DNA from: G965276765 sp965276765
GTDB lineage: Bacteria; Actinomycetota; Acidimicrobiia; Acidimicrobiales; Palsa-688
DNA length: 64,000 nt
NCBI GenBank assembly: GCA_965276765.1
Contig: OZ255627.1
Span: 4,278,001-4,342,000, forward strand
Direction: 5' to 3'
Shown here: positions 1 to 8,493 of the stretch, in pieces
Position numbering within the stretch: position 1 is the first letter of the stretch
Layout: every line of letters starts with the position of its first letter
The notes under the pieces: model-generated
Database searches by the model: none
Told to the model about the DNA's origin: nothing
What the model saw: the letters and a program-made list of their open reading frames with translations, nothing else
Made by a program: the position numbers and the translations under genes

Positions 1-99
1 GGCTTGGATACGGATCGATGCGACGGCGCGATTTGTTTGCGGGTCTACCGCTGTTGCGGTGTGGGTGCTTTTGTGCGGGTCGACACTGATGATCATCAT
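1..99 (-). CDS. IS110-family transposase, N-terminal fragment (runs off window)
   Basis: The minus strand reads from an ATG at 99 (a second ATG lies at 96) into a 33-residue stretch beginning MMIISVDPHKSTHTATAVD and leaves the window at base 1. The V-D-P-H-K start with the following S/T-H-T-A is the typical beginning of the RuvC-like DEDD domain of IS110-type transposases, where the Asp is the first catalytic acid. A ribosome binding site, AAAGGAA, sits about 10 bases upstream. Only the N-terminus is visible, so intactness cannot be judged. Neighbouring broken recombinase and regulator genes support a mobile-element-rich locus. Confidence 0.7.
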   Translation of the reverse strand, partial: MMIISVDPHKSTHTATAVDPQTNRAVASIRIQA

Positions 100-441
100 T
101 GCGAGTGGGTTCCTTTCGTTGTGCCGGAGCATGTTGGGTCGTGGCTGACAATCCGACTTCGAGAGAGCCGCTAATCACCTCGTCATCACGCCTCTGTTGA
201 GTCAAGCCGCGAGCAGGCACCGGGCAGGTCGACACACCCAAAGCGAGCCAGCCGGTCGGCGGCAGGAAGTACTCGAGTCAGCCCTGCTCGATGCCCGACG
301 GCACGCTACCCTGGGCATTCCCGGGCTGATGACCCCGCCGGTGGAGCGGTGTTGGTCGCTGCCCAAAGACGTTAAGGAACGGTCGTGGGCATCTTGGCTC
401 GGATGATCGCCGGCCTGTCCTCGACGAGGAGGTGACCGTCG
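100..441. other. Intergenic stretch without a recognisable gene
   Basis: No open frame here has a convincing start, ribosome site or family resemblance. The part next to base 99 should contain the promoter-proximal end of the IS110-type element. The end carries the purine-rich ribosome site GAGGAGGTGACC that serves the recombinase remnant starting at 442. Confidence 0.5.
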
Positions 442-1192
442 ATGACGTTCACCGCTGAGCTTGTGTCGAAGGTGACCGCCGCGCATCTCGGGCGAGACGC
501 CTACGTGTATGTGCGTCGGTCGACCTTGACCCAGATACGCGAGCACACCGAGAGCCTGGAACGGCAATACGAGCTGGCCTCCCGGACGCAGACGCTGGGC
601 TGGCCTCCCCAGCAGGTGTTGTCGTCGATGATGACCTGGGCCGCTCCGGTGCGAATGCGACGGCCCGGGAGGGCTTCAAGCATCTGGTGGCCGAGGTCGG
701 GTTGGGCAAGGTCGGGGTCATCTTGGGGATCGAGGTGTCCCGCCTGGCCCGCAACAACGCGGATTGGTATCAGCTGCTGGATCTGTGCGCGTTGACCGAC
801 ACGCTGATCGCCGATGGCACGGCCTCTATCACCCCGGCGACTTCAACGATCGGCTGGTGCTCGGCTTGAAGGGCACGATGTCGGAGGCGGAGCTGCACCT
901 GATCCGCCACCGGCTCACCGCCGGGCTGTTGCACAAGGCAGCCAAGGGCGAGCTTCGCCAGGGCCTGCCGGTCGGGTTGGTCTATGACGACTTCGACCGT
1001 GTCGTGTTGGACTATGACGAGGCGGTCATCGAAGCGATCGCCACAGTGTCCCGACGTTTCGACGAGCTCGGCTCGGCCCGCCAGGTGATGCTGTCGCTGC
1101 TCGAAGACAACTTGCTGATCCCCCGCCGCCGCACCGGGACCCGGCGGATCAGTTGGGCGCCGGCGAGCTACCCGGCGATCCACGACTTTTGG
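442..1192 (+). pseudogene. Serine recombinase (resolvase/invertase type), broken by two frameshifts and 3' truncated
   Basis: An ATG at 442 follows the ribosome site GAGGAGG. The first frame gives AYVYVRRSTLTQIREHTESL, the N-terminal strand of large serine recombinases with the catalytic Ser after V-R-R and the R-Q-Y-E-L helix. Around 615-625 the family reading moves to another frame (VVDDDLGRSGANATAREGF, then GVILGIEVSRLARNNADWYQ with the conserved S-R-L-A-R-N). Near 825-835 it shifts again into GLYHPGDFNDRLVLGLKGTM and SEAELHLIRHRL, which close the catalytic domain. Downstream residues resemble the recombinase domain but the reading stops at about 1192, where it abuts a GntR fragment on the other strand. 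The long C-terminal DNA-binding part is missing. No functional product is expected. Confidence 0.8.
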
Positions 1193-1194
1193 AC

Positions 1195-1331
1195 CAGGGA
1201 GTCCCGAGTTCGTGGGCCAACTCCAGCTCGGTCAAGCTGCTGCCCGGTGCCATCTCGAGGCTCAGGATCCGCGCCTTCACGGTCTCGTACGCGGCGTCGG
1301 CTCGCGTGGCCGAGGGTACGGAGTTCGCCAT
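1195..1331 (-). pseudogene. GntR-family regulator, N-terminal fragment
   Basis: Reading the minus strand from an ATG at 1331 gives MANSVPSATRADAAYETVKA followed by R-I-L-S-L-E-M-A-P-G-S-S-L-T-E-L-E-L-A-H-E-L-G-T. This is the first half of the winged helix of FadR/VanR-type GntR regulators (an A-Y-x-x-V-K-x-x-I-L helix, then P-G-S-x-L-x-E-x-x-L-A). The helix-turn-helix is cut after E-L-G-T-P, and the next bases belong to the recombinase remnant read on the opposite strand. The effector domain is absent, so this is a piece of a regulator left at a rearrangement junction near 1192-1198. Confidence 0.65.
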
Positions 1332-1745
1332 GGGGCCCCTAGAGCATATTCGTTTGCGTCTAACGGTACAACTATCCCTAATCCTGGAGATGCTGAACCT
1401 CGCAATTGGAGATGCTTCATCTGGCAAGCTGGCAGACTGTCGCAACCCAGGACCGAAAGGTCACGCCAAGTTGCCCTCCTCGACTCGGACGGCCGTGTCG
1501 CCAAGCTCGGCGTCGAGATGGTGCGGTACCACTCGGAGTGGGCCTCGGTCTCATCGAGGCTGTCTCCAGTCGCTCCATGGCCTGCTTGCGTTCCGTCGCC
1601 CTCGTCCGCGCGGCCGCGAAGTTCGAGAAGTGGGTGATCGTCGAACGCCCCAACCGCTGACCAAGGAAATCGGCCTCGTGGCGGCCTTGCACGGGCCGTT
1701 CGGGCTTGCCCGCACCCCTCCGCTAGCTCACAGCTTTGCGCTGGG
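1332..1745. other. Gene-free stretch between mobile remnants and the sugar regulon
   Basis: Several overlapping open frames exist on both strands, but none shows a ribosome site, a domain motif or a family resemblance that I recognise. It most likely contains further remnants of the rearranged region, followed by the downstream flank of the ROK regulator gene. Confidence 0.4.
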
Positions 1746-2978
1746 TCAGCTTGCGGGTCGGCTGAGCGCCGGGACGTTCGTGATGGGACGGGGAGCAAGC
1801 AGCTCCTCGGCGACCAGCGATGCCGCACCGATGATTGCGGCATCTTCGCCGAGCACCGCCTTGACGACTCGAAGGTGACCGGCGGCGAGAGGCAACGCGC
1901 GTTTGTAGACCTCTTCTCTGATGCCCGCGAGGAAGTCGTCCACCTCGGCGAACTCGCCGCCGATGACCACGGCACCGGGGTCTAGCAGATTGACCACGCC
2001 GGCGAGCACTCGCCCGAGGTCACGTCCGGCGGCACGAACGGCCGCCCGCGCTCGCCCGCTCCCGTGCCGCGCGAGGGCCACGACATCTGCTGCGGTCGAG
2101 ACGTCCTCCCCCGAGGCCCGCAGTTGAACGGCCAAGGCACGGCCGCCGGCAATGGCTGCGACGCAGCCGACGTTGCCGCAGGTGCAGGCCGCGGTCGAGC
2201 CGTCGACGGTCATGTGCCCTATCGCACCAGCCGAGCCCACCGTCCCCCTGTACAAGTGTCCACCGAGTACGAGGCCTGCGCCGATGCCATCCGAGGCTCG
2301 TATGTACAGCATTGCGCCGACCGATGGCTCGAGCCGTCGGTACTCCGCCGTCGCCATGGCGTTGGCATCGTTGTCCACGTACACCGGCAGGTCGAAGGCA
2401 TCCTCGAGCTGCTCGCGGATGGGGCACTCATGCCATCCCGGCATGATCGTCGGCTCGATCGGCCGGCCGGTGATGTGCTCGACGGGGGCTGGGACCGAGA
2501 CGCCGATGCCGCATACAGCCGACCGCTCAAGGAGGTCGCGATGCAGCAGCCACTGGAGTTCCTCGCCGGCGGCGGCCAGCACCACCTCTGGGCCCTCTTC
2601 CACCCGCACGGGCCTGACCCTGCGCTCGACGACGGCGCCGGCGACGGTGACGAGTGCTGCGGTCACGGTCGCCGGCTCGATCGCGACCGTCAGGACGCCT
2701 CGTCGCGACCCGTCGAACTCGAGCAGGACCGGCGGCCGTCCTCCCGAGGACTCCCCCGATCCCTTCTCTCGAACGAACCCGGCGTCGATGAGCGAGTCCA
2801 CTCGCTGGGCGACCGTTGACCGCGACAGTCCGGTCAGGCGCGCCAGTCCCCCCCGTGACGTCGCTGCGCCGGTGCGGATCAGGTCGAGTAGGTGCTCGGG
2901 TCCGATGGCGCCGGCGGAATGAGCTGCATCCGTCACGGAGTGGACCAGCCCACGCAGCTCATCCCTTCTCGGCACCAA
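1746..2978 (-). CDS. ROK-family transcriptional repressor
   Basis: The product is 410 residues, the usual size of NagC/XylR-type ROK repressors. Residues 40-65 form a winged helix-turn-helix (R-L-T-G-L-S-R-S-T-V-A-Q-R-V), followed by the G-G-R-P-P wing at 79-83. The sugar-kinase-like half has N-D-A-N-A at 203-207, a G-A-G-L glycine loop, G-A-I-G-H at 251-255 and the zinc motif C-T-C-G-N-V-G-C at 265-272. It is the last gene of the minus-strand operon and overlaps the permease gene by 20 bases. Translation starts at TTG 2978 or GTG 2975; GAGGAGG lies just upstream. It probably represses the transporter and the divergent catabolic genes when the inducing sugar is absent. The ligand cannot be told from sequence. 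Confidence 0.9.
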   Translation of the reverse strand: MVPRRDELRGLVHSVTDAAHSAGAIGPEHLLDLIRTGAATSRGGLARLTGLSRSTVAQRVDSLIDAGFVREKGSGESSGGRPPVLLEFDGSRRGVLTVAIEPATVTAALVTVAGAVVERRVRPVRVEEGPEVVLAAAGEELQWLLHRDLLERSAVCGIGVSVPAPVEHITGRPIEPTIMPGWHECPIREQLEDAFDLPVYVDNDANAMATAEYRRLEPSVGAMLYIRASDGIGAGLVLGGHLYRGTVGSAGAIGHMTVDGSTAACTCGNVGCVAAIAGGRALAVQLRASGEDVSTAADVVALARHGSGRARAAVRAAGRDLGRVLAGVVNLLDPGAVVIGGEFAEVDDFLAGIREEVYKRALPLAAGHLRVVKAVLGEDAAIIGAASLVAEELLAPRPITNVPALSRPAS

Positions 2979-3906
2979 CGACCAGACCTCCTCGAAGGTA
3001 GCGCTCCGCCGCGAAGAACAGGATGATGATGGGAAGTGTCAGGATCACGGAGCCGGCCATGAGCGTGGGCGGCGACACCGTGATGTCGTTCGAGAGCTCG
3101 GCCAGGCCGAGAGACACCGTCCAGTGACTCGGGCTCGCCACCAAGAACAGCAAGGCGAACAAGTATTCGTTCCAGGCGATCATGAACACATAGATTCCCA
3201 CGCTCACCAGCGCTGGCATGGAGAGGGGCAGGGTGACGTGACGGATGGTCTGCCAGCGGCTGCACCCGTCGACATGGGCCGCCTCTTCGACACTCAATGG
3301 GACGGACTCGAAATATTCACGGAGCATGTAGCCAGCGACGGGCAGCGACTGGGCCACATAGACGACCGCCACTGGAAACAGGGAACCCAACAAGTGTGTT
3401 CGGGTGAACACGACGAACAATGGAATGGCGAGCAGTATGCTCGGGAACAGGTACACGATCATGAATGCGGCGGTGATTGCTCTCCGACCCGGAAAGGCGT
3501 AGCGAGCGATAGCGTACGCTCCGGGGACCGCGATGGCCAGTGTCCCCACAACCGTGAGAGCGGACAGGATCAGGCTGTTCACGATAAATGGAAGAAAGCC
3601 CTGGCCGCCCGCTCCGGCTGAAGTCAGGACCACGCGGAATGGCAATAGGGACAGGTGCCCAACGGGCACAAGGATCGCGAGCGGGTGCGATACCACATCT
3701 TGGTTGTTATGGATGGCCAGCATGACCATGTAGTAGAAGGGCAGGACCGAGGCCAGCGTGATCGCCGTGATGAACAGGCGCCCGGCGTACCTGAAAAACG
3801 TCGTTTCGATCTGCTCGCTCGTGTGCCTGGATTGCTTGCGGGGCGCGCCGCTCCGGCGCCGTCTGGAGCGGTCCGCTCGGCCCGGGCTCGCAGTTGCCTG
3901 CCTCAT
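2959..3906 (-). CDS. Carbohydrate ABC transporter permease, MalG/UgpE type
   Basis: This 315-residue membrane protein has a basic cytoplasmic N-terminus (residues 1-40) and about six transmembrane helices. The EAA loop is visible as E-E-A-A-H-V-D-G-C-S-R-W-Q-T-I-R-H-V-T-L-P, the site that docks on the ABC ATPase in CUT1 sugar importers. The C-terminal helix and the downstream R-Y-L-R-G-G-L are typical of MalG relatives. The start ATG at 3906 overlaps the stop of the upstream permease (ATGA), so the two subunits are translationally coupled. No ATPase gene is present in the operon; actinobacterial CUT1 importers often share one multipurpose ATPase (MsiK type) encoded elsewhere. The substrate is probably a glycoside, judging from the glycosidase in the divergent operon. 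Confidence 0.93.
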   Translation of the reverse strand: MRQATASPGRADRSRRRRSGAPRKQSRHTSEQIETTFFRYAGRLFITAITLASVLPFYYMVMLAIHNNQDVVSHPLAILVPVGHLSLLPFRVVLTSAGAGGQGFLPFIVNSLILSALTVVGTLAIAVPGAYAIARYAFPGRRAITAAFMIVYLFPSILLAIPLFVVFTRTHLLGSLFPVAVVYVAQSLPVAGYMLREYFESVPLSVEEAAHVDGCSRWQTIRHVTLPLSMPALVSVGIYVFMIAWNEYLFALLFLVASPSHWTVSLGLAELSNDITVSPPTLMAGSVILTLPIIILFFAAERYLRGGLVVGAEKG

Positions 3907-4799
3907 CTCGCTGCTCCGCCACGGGCCTGGACGAGCGCATAGACGGTGCCGAAGACGGCCAGGAAGACAGCGAGGAGGAGCGCGTCCGCCGAGGAAGCGC
4001 CAACGTTCTCGAAGGCGGTGAGGAACTGGTAGACCCGGATGCTTACTACCTGGGTCCCGGCTGAGCCCCCGGTCAGGAGGTAGACGTCATCGAACTTGTT
4101 GAACGTCCAGATGAACCGGAGTACCACGAGCAGGAGCGTCACGTTCCGCAACTGTGGGTAGACGATGTGGCGGAAACGCTGCACGATGGTAGCGCCGTCG
4201 ATGCGTCCTGCCTCCTCCAGCTCCGGAGCAAGTGCCTGTATACGTGCCGTGAAGAACAAGAAGGCGAATGGGAAGTAACGCCACGCGTCGAAGAGGATTA
4301 CTGTGATAAGCGCGGTCGGCACCGTGAAGGCGGACCCGACGAGCGGAGGGTGGCCGGCCTGCTGGCTGAGAAATGGGATGGCGTGCTTCCAGCCGAAGAC
4401 GGAGGTGCCGATGTTGTTGATCACACCCACCGTCGGGTTGAGCATGACCTGCCACACGTAGGTCGCGGCCACGATCGGCGCCACATAGGGGAATAGCATG
4501 GCCGTTCGCAGGACTGCCCGACCTCGGAACCGGTTCCGTAGCGCCAGCGCCGTCGCTAATCCCAACCCGACAGAAAGAAGCGTTCCGAACACGCTGTAGG
4601 CCAGCGTGGCGATGATTCCTGTGTAGAAGCCGGGCTGGCCGATCACCTCGCGAAAGTTGGCAAGAGAAAAACTGCCGATGAATCCCGCGGATCGAATGTT
4701 TAGCAAGGTGACGTGCTGGAAGGCGAGCGAGATCGTCCAGAGCACCGGAAGGATCACAATGAGGAAAATGACGAGCGCGGTCGGCAGGGACATGGCCAT
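3903..4799 (-). CDS. Carbohydrate ABC transporter permease, MalF/UgpA type
   Basis: The product is the second membrane subunit of the sugar importer. The first helix begins at A-L-V-I-F-L-I-V-I-L-P and the EAA loop is E-L-E-E-A-G-R-I-D-G-A-T-I-V-Q-R-F. I place the start at ATG 4799 (298 residues; ATG 4793 is an alternative) because the 42 residues that could be added from TTG 4925 are arginine-rich, do not look like the family and have no ribosome site. The gene lies 174 bases downstream of the sugar-binding protein gene and overlaps the MalG-type gene by four bases. Confidence 0.88.
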   Translation of the reverse strand: MAMSLPTALVIFLIVILPVLWTISLAFQHVTLLNIRSAGFIGSFSLANFREVIGQPGFYTGIIATLAYSVFGTLLSVGLGLATALALRNRFRGRAVLRTAMLFPYVAPIVAATYVWQVMLNPTVGVINNIGTSVFGWKHAIPFLSQQAGHPPLVGSAFTVPTALITVILFDAWRYFPFAFLFFTARIQALAPELEEAGRIDGATIVQRFRHIVYPQLRNVTLLLVVLRFIWTFNKFDDVYLLTGGSAGTQVVSIRVYQFLTAFENVGASSADALLLAVFLAVFGTVYALVQARGGAAR

Positions 4800-4973
4800 C
4801 CCCCATCGCGCATCGGCGGCGTGCAGGCCGTGCCCGGACCTGGGGCGCCGGCGAAGTGGAGCCCTATGTAGCAAGGGACGCTCTCCTTGGTGAAGGACTA
4901 GGTGGCATAGCAGGCAGGCCCTCAAGGGACCTGGCTGCTGTCACCGACGTGGACAGGACTGCTCGAGCCCGTC

Positions 4974-6386
4974 TTACAGGTTTCCCTGGAGGCTCTTAAC
5001 CGCCGCGGTGGCCTGGCTGGCCGCAGATGAGGGAGACAACCCACTGCCGATCATGGAACTCACGGCCGCCGGGACTGGCTCCGACGCCAGCGTCGCGCCG
5101 AGCAGCGCTCCCTGGCCGTCGGGGAGCCCCCACTCGGTGATCTTGGATGGACCGGCCAGCAGGTTGGTCAACGTGTTTGGCGCGTAGAAGGCTGACACTT
5201 GCTTGGACCCGCCGAGCGAGATCGGCAGTTTCGACCACTGAGCCGAGATCGGGCCGCTACCGGCGGTCGTCCGCACCGGAAGCTTGCCCGGTGGGTCCAG
5301 GCCGAGCCATGAGGCGTAGCCCTTGCTCATCATGTACGAGACGAACTGCTCCGCTGTTGACCTGTGGCCGGTGTTATTGGTGATCACCCACGTTGCGAGC
5401 TGCCCATAGTCGGTCGGAACATGCCCGCCTCCTCCGCTGATCGAGGTGACGACCCCGCTGTTGCTCGCGAGGTAGGACGGGTCGGACTTGCACTGAGGGC
5501 AGCTCGAGACCGAGCCCTGCTCCTGGCCGGCTAGCGGCGGCAGGATGTAGGAGGAGTAGATGATCATGCCGGCCTTGCCGGCGAGGTACTCCTGCGAGGT
5601 CGTGTCCACCGTCTGGCTGCCCTGCACGGAGTCGTTCTTGATCAGGTGATCGTAGAAGCTGAACGCCTGCTGGCACGCAGGCGAGTCGAGCGTGACCTTG
5701 GCCGTCGAGCTGACGAGCTGGCAGCCGTTGGCGAGAGCGATGTACTCGAAAGTCTGCTCGGTGAAGGCGTCATTGGCATCCGTAGCTGCGACGATGCCTA
5801 TGTACCCGTGCTTCTTGAGCGCGGCGGCATCGGATTGGATCGTGGCGTAGGTCGTCGGCGCCGGGAGGTGGTACTTCGTGAACAGGTCCTTGCGGTAGAC
5901 CAACAACTGGACCCAGCTGTCACTCGGCACACCCACCAGGCTGTTGTGCTGGGTGGCCAGCTGGAGGGCCTTCGCTTGAAAGGTGCTTCGCCCGAGCTTG
6001 GCGACCACTGCATTCGCCGCTGCCGTGTCGGCGATCTTCTCGGTCGCGAGTTGGTCGGCATCCGACACGGGTAGCGCACCGATGACGTCCGGGAGCCGCC
6101 CTGCGGCGGCGGCGCTCGTGATCAGAGTCGAGAACTGGTTCTCGGCGATCCCAACGAGCTTCACGTGGATACCGGTCGATGCGGTGAACTTGGCGATGTC
6201 CTGGCGCTGGGCCGTCATGCGCTGCGGGTCGTTCTCCTCGGTCCAGACCGTCAGCTCCTTGCCGCCGCCCGACCCGGCCTGCTGACCGCCGACCGAACCG
6301 CCCGAGCCTCCGCACCCGGCGAGCAGGCTGGTCGCAAGCGCCACCCCCGCGACCAGCGCGCCAGCCGCACCCCTGTGTCGTGACAT
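4974..6386 (-). CDS. Extracellular sugar-binding lipoprotein of the ABC importer
   Basis: The 470-residue product begins with a lipoprotein signal peptide, a hydrophobic core followed by the lipobox L-L-A-G-C with the lipidated Cys at residue 25. A Gly/Ser linker follows, and then the solute-binding fold opens with K-E-L-T-V-W-T-E-E-N-D-P, as in family 1 (MalE-like) binding proteins. I chose ATG 6386 rather than the longer frame because GGAGA lies just upstream and the signal peptide then starts at the N-terminus. It is the first gene of the minus-strand operon and should deliver substrate to the two permeases. The late part contains Y-A-S-W-L-G-L-D-P-P-G-K-L-P-V-R, typical for sugar binders. 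The ligand is unknown. Confidence 0.9.
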   Translation of the reverse strand: MSRHRGAAGALVAGVALATSLLAGCGGSGGSVGGQQAGSGGGKELTVWTEENDPQRMTAQRQDIAKFTASTGIHVKLVGIAENQFSTLITSAAAAGRLPDVIGALPVSDADQLATEKIADTAAANAVVAKLGRSTFQAKALQLATQHNSLVGVPSDSWVQLLVYRKDLFTKYHLPAPTTYATIQSDAAALKKHGYIGIVAATDANDAFTEQTFEYIALANGCQLVSSTAKVTLDSPACQQAFSFYDHLIKNDSVQGSQTVDTTSQEYLAGKAGMIIYSSYILPPLAGQEQGSVSSCPQCKSDPSYLASNSGVVTSISGGGGHVPTDYGQLATWVITNNTGHRSTAEQFVSYMMSKGYASWLGLDPPGKLPVRTTAGSGPISAQWSKLPISLGGSKQVSAFYAPNTLTNLLAGPSKITEWGLPDGQGALLGATLASEPVPAAVSSMIGSGLSPSSAASQATAAVKSLQGNL

Positions 6387-6491
6387 CGCTTCTCCTCGTC
6401 TTGATCGGGACACCCCCGACGACGGTGGCGGTGGTGCCAACCGTCGCCTCGGCCTGGGCGCTGCTGCACAGGCCTGGCCTCGGTGGCTCAT

Positions 6492-6614
6492 CCCACAGCC
6501 AACTCCGAAGTTAGCTGCGATCCTAACGCGGCTTTAGTAGGTTGACAAGGCAAAAGTTGCCTGATTAGCGTTTGAAGGAGTTGAGAGTCGGCGGAAAGTG
6601 ACCGCGCAGGGCGA
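6492..6614. promoter_or_regulatory. Divergent promoter region with two inverted repeats (candidate ROK operators)
   Basis: This gap separates the sugar-binding protein gene (minus) from the dehydrogenase gene (plus) and must hold both promoters. It has a 15-base perfect inverted repeat AGGCAA-AAG-TTGCCT at 6548-6562 and a second one, GTTAG-(8 bases)-CTAAC, at 6510-6527. It is locally A/T-richer than its surroundings. TTGACA at 6542-6547 could be a -35 element for the plus-strand genes, but no good -10 is seen. ROK repressors bind paired inverted repeats in such positions; that the adjacent ROK gene acts here is inferred from location. Confidence 0.5.
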
Positions 6615-7667
6615 ATGGGAGCAGTGGCTGTGGACTATGAGGTGGAGTTCACCTCGCCCGGTGTGGTGCAGCTGGTGGCGATGGCTCGTCCCCGCCCCGG
6701 AGCCGGTGAGGTTCTCCTGGAGACGCTCTATACGGGACTGTCCGCTGGCACCGAGCTAACAGCGGTCACCGGATCGAACCCCTATCTCAACCGCCGGTGG
6801 GATCCGGAGCAACGCCTGTTCATTGCCGGGGCGCCGAGCTTTCCCTATCCGTTGCGCGGCTGGGGCTACGAGGAAGTGGGTCGGGTAGCGGAGGTCGGGC
6901 CGGGAGTCGACCCGACGGCGATCGGCATGCTGGCATGGGGCATCTGGGGTCACCGCTCGAGCGGGATCCTCCCGGCAGCGACGGTGGCCCGTCAGCAGCT
7001 CAGCCCGTCGGTCCGCCCGATCTGCGGCGTCTTCGCCCGGCCGGGCGCCGTGGCCCTGAATGCCCTCCTAGACGCCGGCGCCCACCCGGGCGAGACCCTC
7101 GTCGTGTTCGGACAGGGTGTCATCGGACTTCTCCTCACGGCGATGGCGTCGGCTGCCGGACTTCACGTCGTGGCCGTCGATCCGAACGAGGAACGCCTGA
7201 GACTGGCGGAGAGTTTCGGGGCCGAACAGCTGATCGCCCGACCCCAGGCTGCCGCCGAGCTCATCCGGGCCCGCACGGGCAACCGGGGCGCCGAGGTGGC
7301 CGTCGAGCTCAGCGGCAACGCGCAAGCCTTGCACGAGGCCATCCGGACCGTCGGCCTCAATGGCCTCGTCGTCGCCGCCGGGTTCTACCAGGGAGGCCTC
7401 GCCGACGTCCGCCTCGGCGAGGAGTTCCACCACAACCGGGTGCGGCTCATCGCGTCGCAGATCGGAGCTGTCAGCCCCGCGCTCAGCGACAGCTGGACCC
7501 GCGACCGCCTCCACCAAGAGGTAATGGCCCGTATCGGAGCCGGCATTCTGGACCCGACCCCACTGATCACCCACACCGTTCCCGCGTCGGACTGCCAATC
7601 GGCCTACGACCTCTTACGCTCCGGAGACAGCCATGCCCTCCAAATCGTCCTCACCTTCGCCCGCTGA
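6615..7667 (+). CDS. Medium-chain dehydrogenase/reductase, zinc-poor type
   Basis: The 350-residue product has a GroES-like N-terminal half (G-A-G-E-V-L-L-E-T-L-Y-T-G-L-S-A-G-T-E-L) and a Rossmann half with V-V-F-G-Q-G-V-I-G-L-L-L, the dinucleotide-binding loop. The usual catalytic Cys after Y-T-G-L-S is replaced by S-A-G-T-E, and the four structural-zinc cysteines are absent. It therefore belongs to the zinc-lacking branch often found in polyol and sugar catabolic operons. It is the first gene of the plus-strand operon; its last 35 bases overlap the next gene. It probably oxidises a sugar or polyol intermediate with NAD(P); the substrate is unknown. Confidence 0.82.
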   Translation: MGAVAVDYEVEFTSPGVVQLVAMARPRPGAGEVLLETLYTGLSAGTELTAVTGSNPYLNRRWDPEQRLFIAGAPSFPYPLRGWGYEEVGRVAEVGPGVDPTAIGMLAWGIWGHRSSGILPAATVARQQLSPSVRPICGVFARPGAVALNALLDAGAHPGETLVVFGQGVIGLLLTAMASAAGLHVVAVDPNEERLRLAESFGAEQLIARPQAAAELIRARTGNRGAEVAVELSGNAQALHEAIRTVGLNGLVVAAGFYQGGLADVRLGEEFHHNRVRLIASQIGAVSPALSDSWTRDRLHQEVMARIGAGILDPTPLITHTVPASDCQSAYDLLRSGDSHALQIVLTFAR

Positions 7668-8493
7668 TCCGCTCCGGCTCGCAGCGCAGGAGCAGCTCGT
7701 CCCCGGCGACTCGCTCGAGATAAAGTTCGAGCTCCTCACCGAGCTCGGATACCAGGGCATCGAGGTTCGCTCCCAGGGCGACTTCTCGTTCCGCGACCGG
7801 GAGCATGAGCTGCGCCAAGCAGTGAGAAACGGTGTCACCATCTCCTCCGCCTGCGTCGACATGCGGCACTTCATCGGCGACTTCGATGAACGACTCCGCC
7901 GAGACGCACGGGCCAACCTGGCCTCCCAACTCGGCGTTATCGCCAAAGTCGGCGGCAGCGGGGTCGTGTCACCCGCGTCGTACGGGATGTTCTCGAAGCG
8001 ACTGCCGCCCTACACCCCACCCCGCTCCGCCGAGGCCGACCAGGAGATCATGGTCGAGGCGCTTACCGAGCTCGGCGCAATCGCAAACAAAGAAGGGGTG
8101 TCGCTTTTCCTCGAACCGCTCAACCGCTATGAGGACCACATCCTCAACTCCCTCGACGAGGGCGCCCGGCTCATCAGGGCGAGCGGCAACACTGGAGTCG
8201 CTCTCTGCACCGACTTCTATCACATGAACATCGAGGAAGCCGACATCGCCCGCTCGCTGCTCGATAGTCGAGAGCAGGTGGGACACGTGCACCTGAGCGA
8301 CACCAACCGGCACGAGCCGGGCGCCGGGCACCTCGACTGGCTGAGCGCTCTGGCAGCGCTGCGGTCGGTCGGATACGCAGGTTGGATGGTATTGGAGTGC
8401 CGGCCGGCCCGAGGACTGCATGAGTGCCTCGTGCGGACCCACGAGACCATGTTGCGGGCGGACCTGGCCGTGCGGCCGAGCCTGGGGCGATGA
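7633..8493 (+). CDS. Sugar phosphate isomerase/epimerase family protein (xylose-isomerase-like TIM barrel)
   Basis: The product (286 residues) resembles AP-endonuclease-2-type TIM barrels such as tagatose 3-epimerase and inosose isomerases. Strands and metal ligands typical of the fold are seen: S-L-F-L-E-P-L-N-R-Y-E-D-H (metal-binding Glu), A-L-C-T-D-F-Y-H-M-N (Asp-His), G-H-V-H-L-S-D-T-N-R (His) and M-V-L-E-C-R (terminal Glu). The ATG at 7633 lies inside the end of the upstream gene and is preceded by GGAG. The stop codon overlaps the next start (ATGA). In this operon it likely isomerises or epimerises a keto-sugar made by one of the two oxidoreductases; that is inference. Confidence 0.82.
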   Translation: MPSKSSSPSPADPLRLAAQEQLVPGDSLEIKFELLTELGYQGIEVRSQGDFSFRDREHELRQAVRNGVTISSACVDMRHFIGDFDERLRRDARANLASQLGVIAKVGGSGVVSPASYGMFSKRLPPYTPPRSAEADQEIMVEALTELGAIANKEGVSLFLEPLNRYEDHILNSLDEGARLIRASGNTGVALCTDFYHMNIEEADIARSLLDSREQVGHVHLSDTNRHEPGAGHLDWLSALAALRSVGYAGWMVLECRPARGLHECLVRTHETMLRADLAVRPSLGR

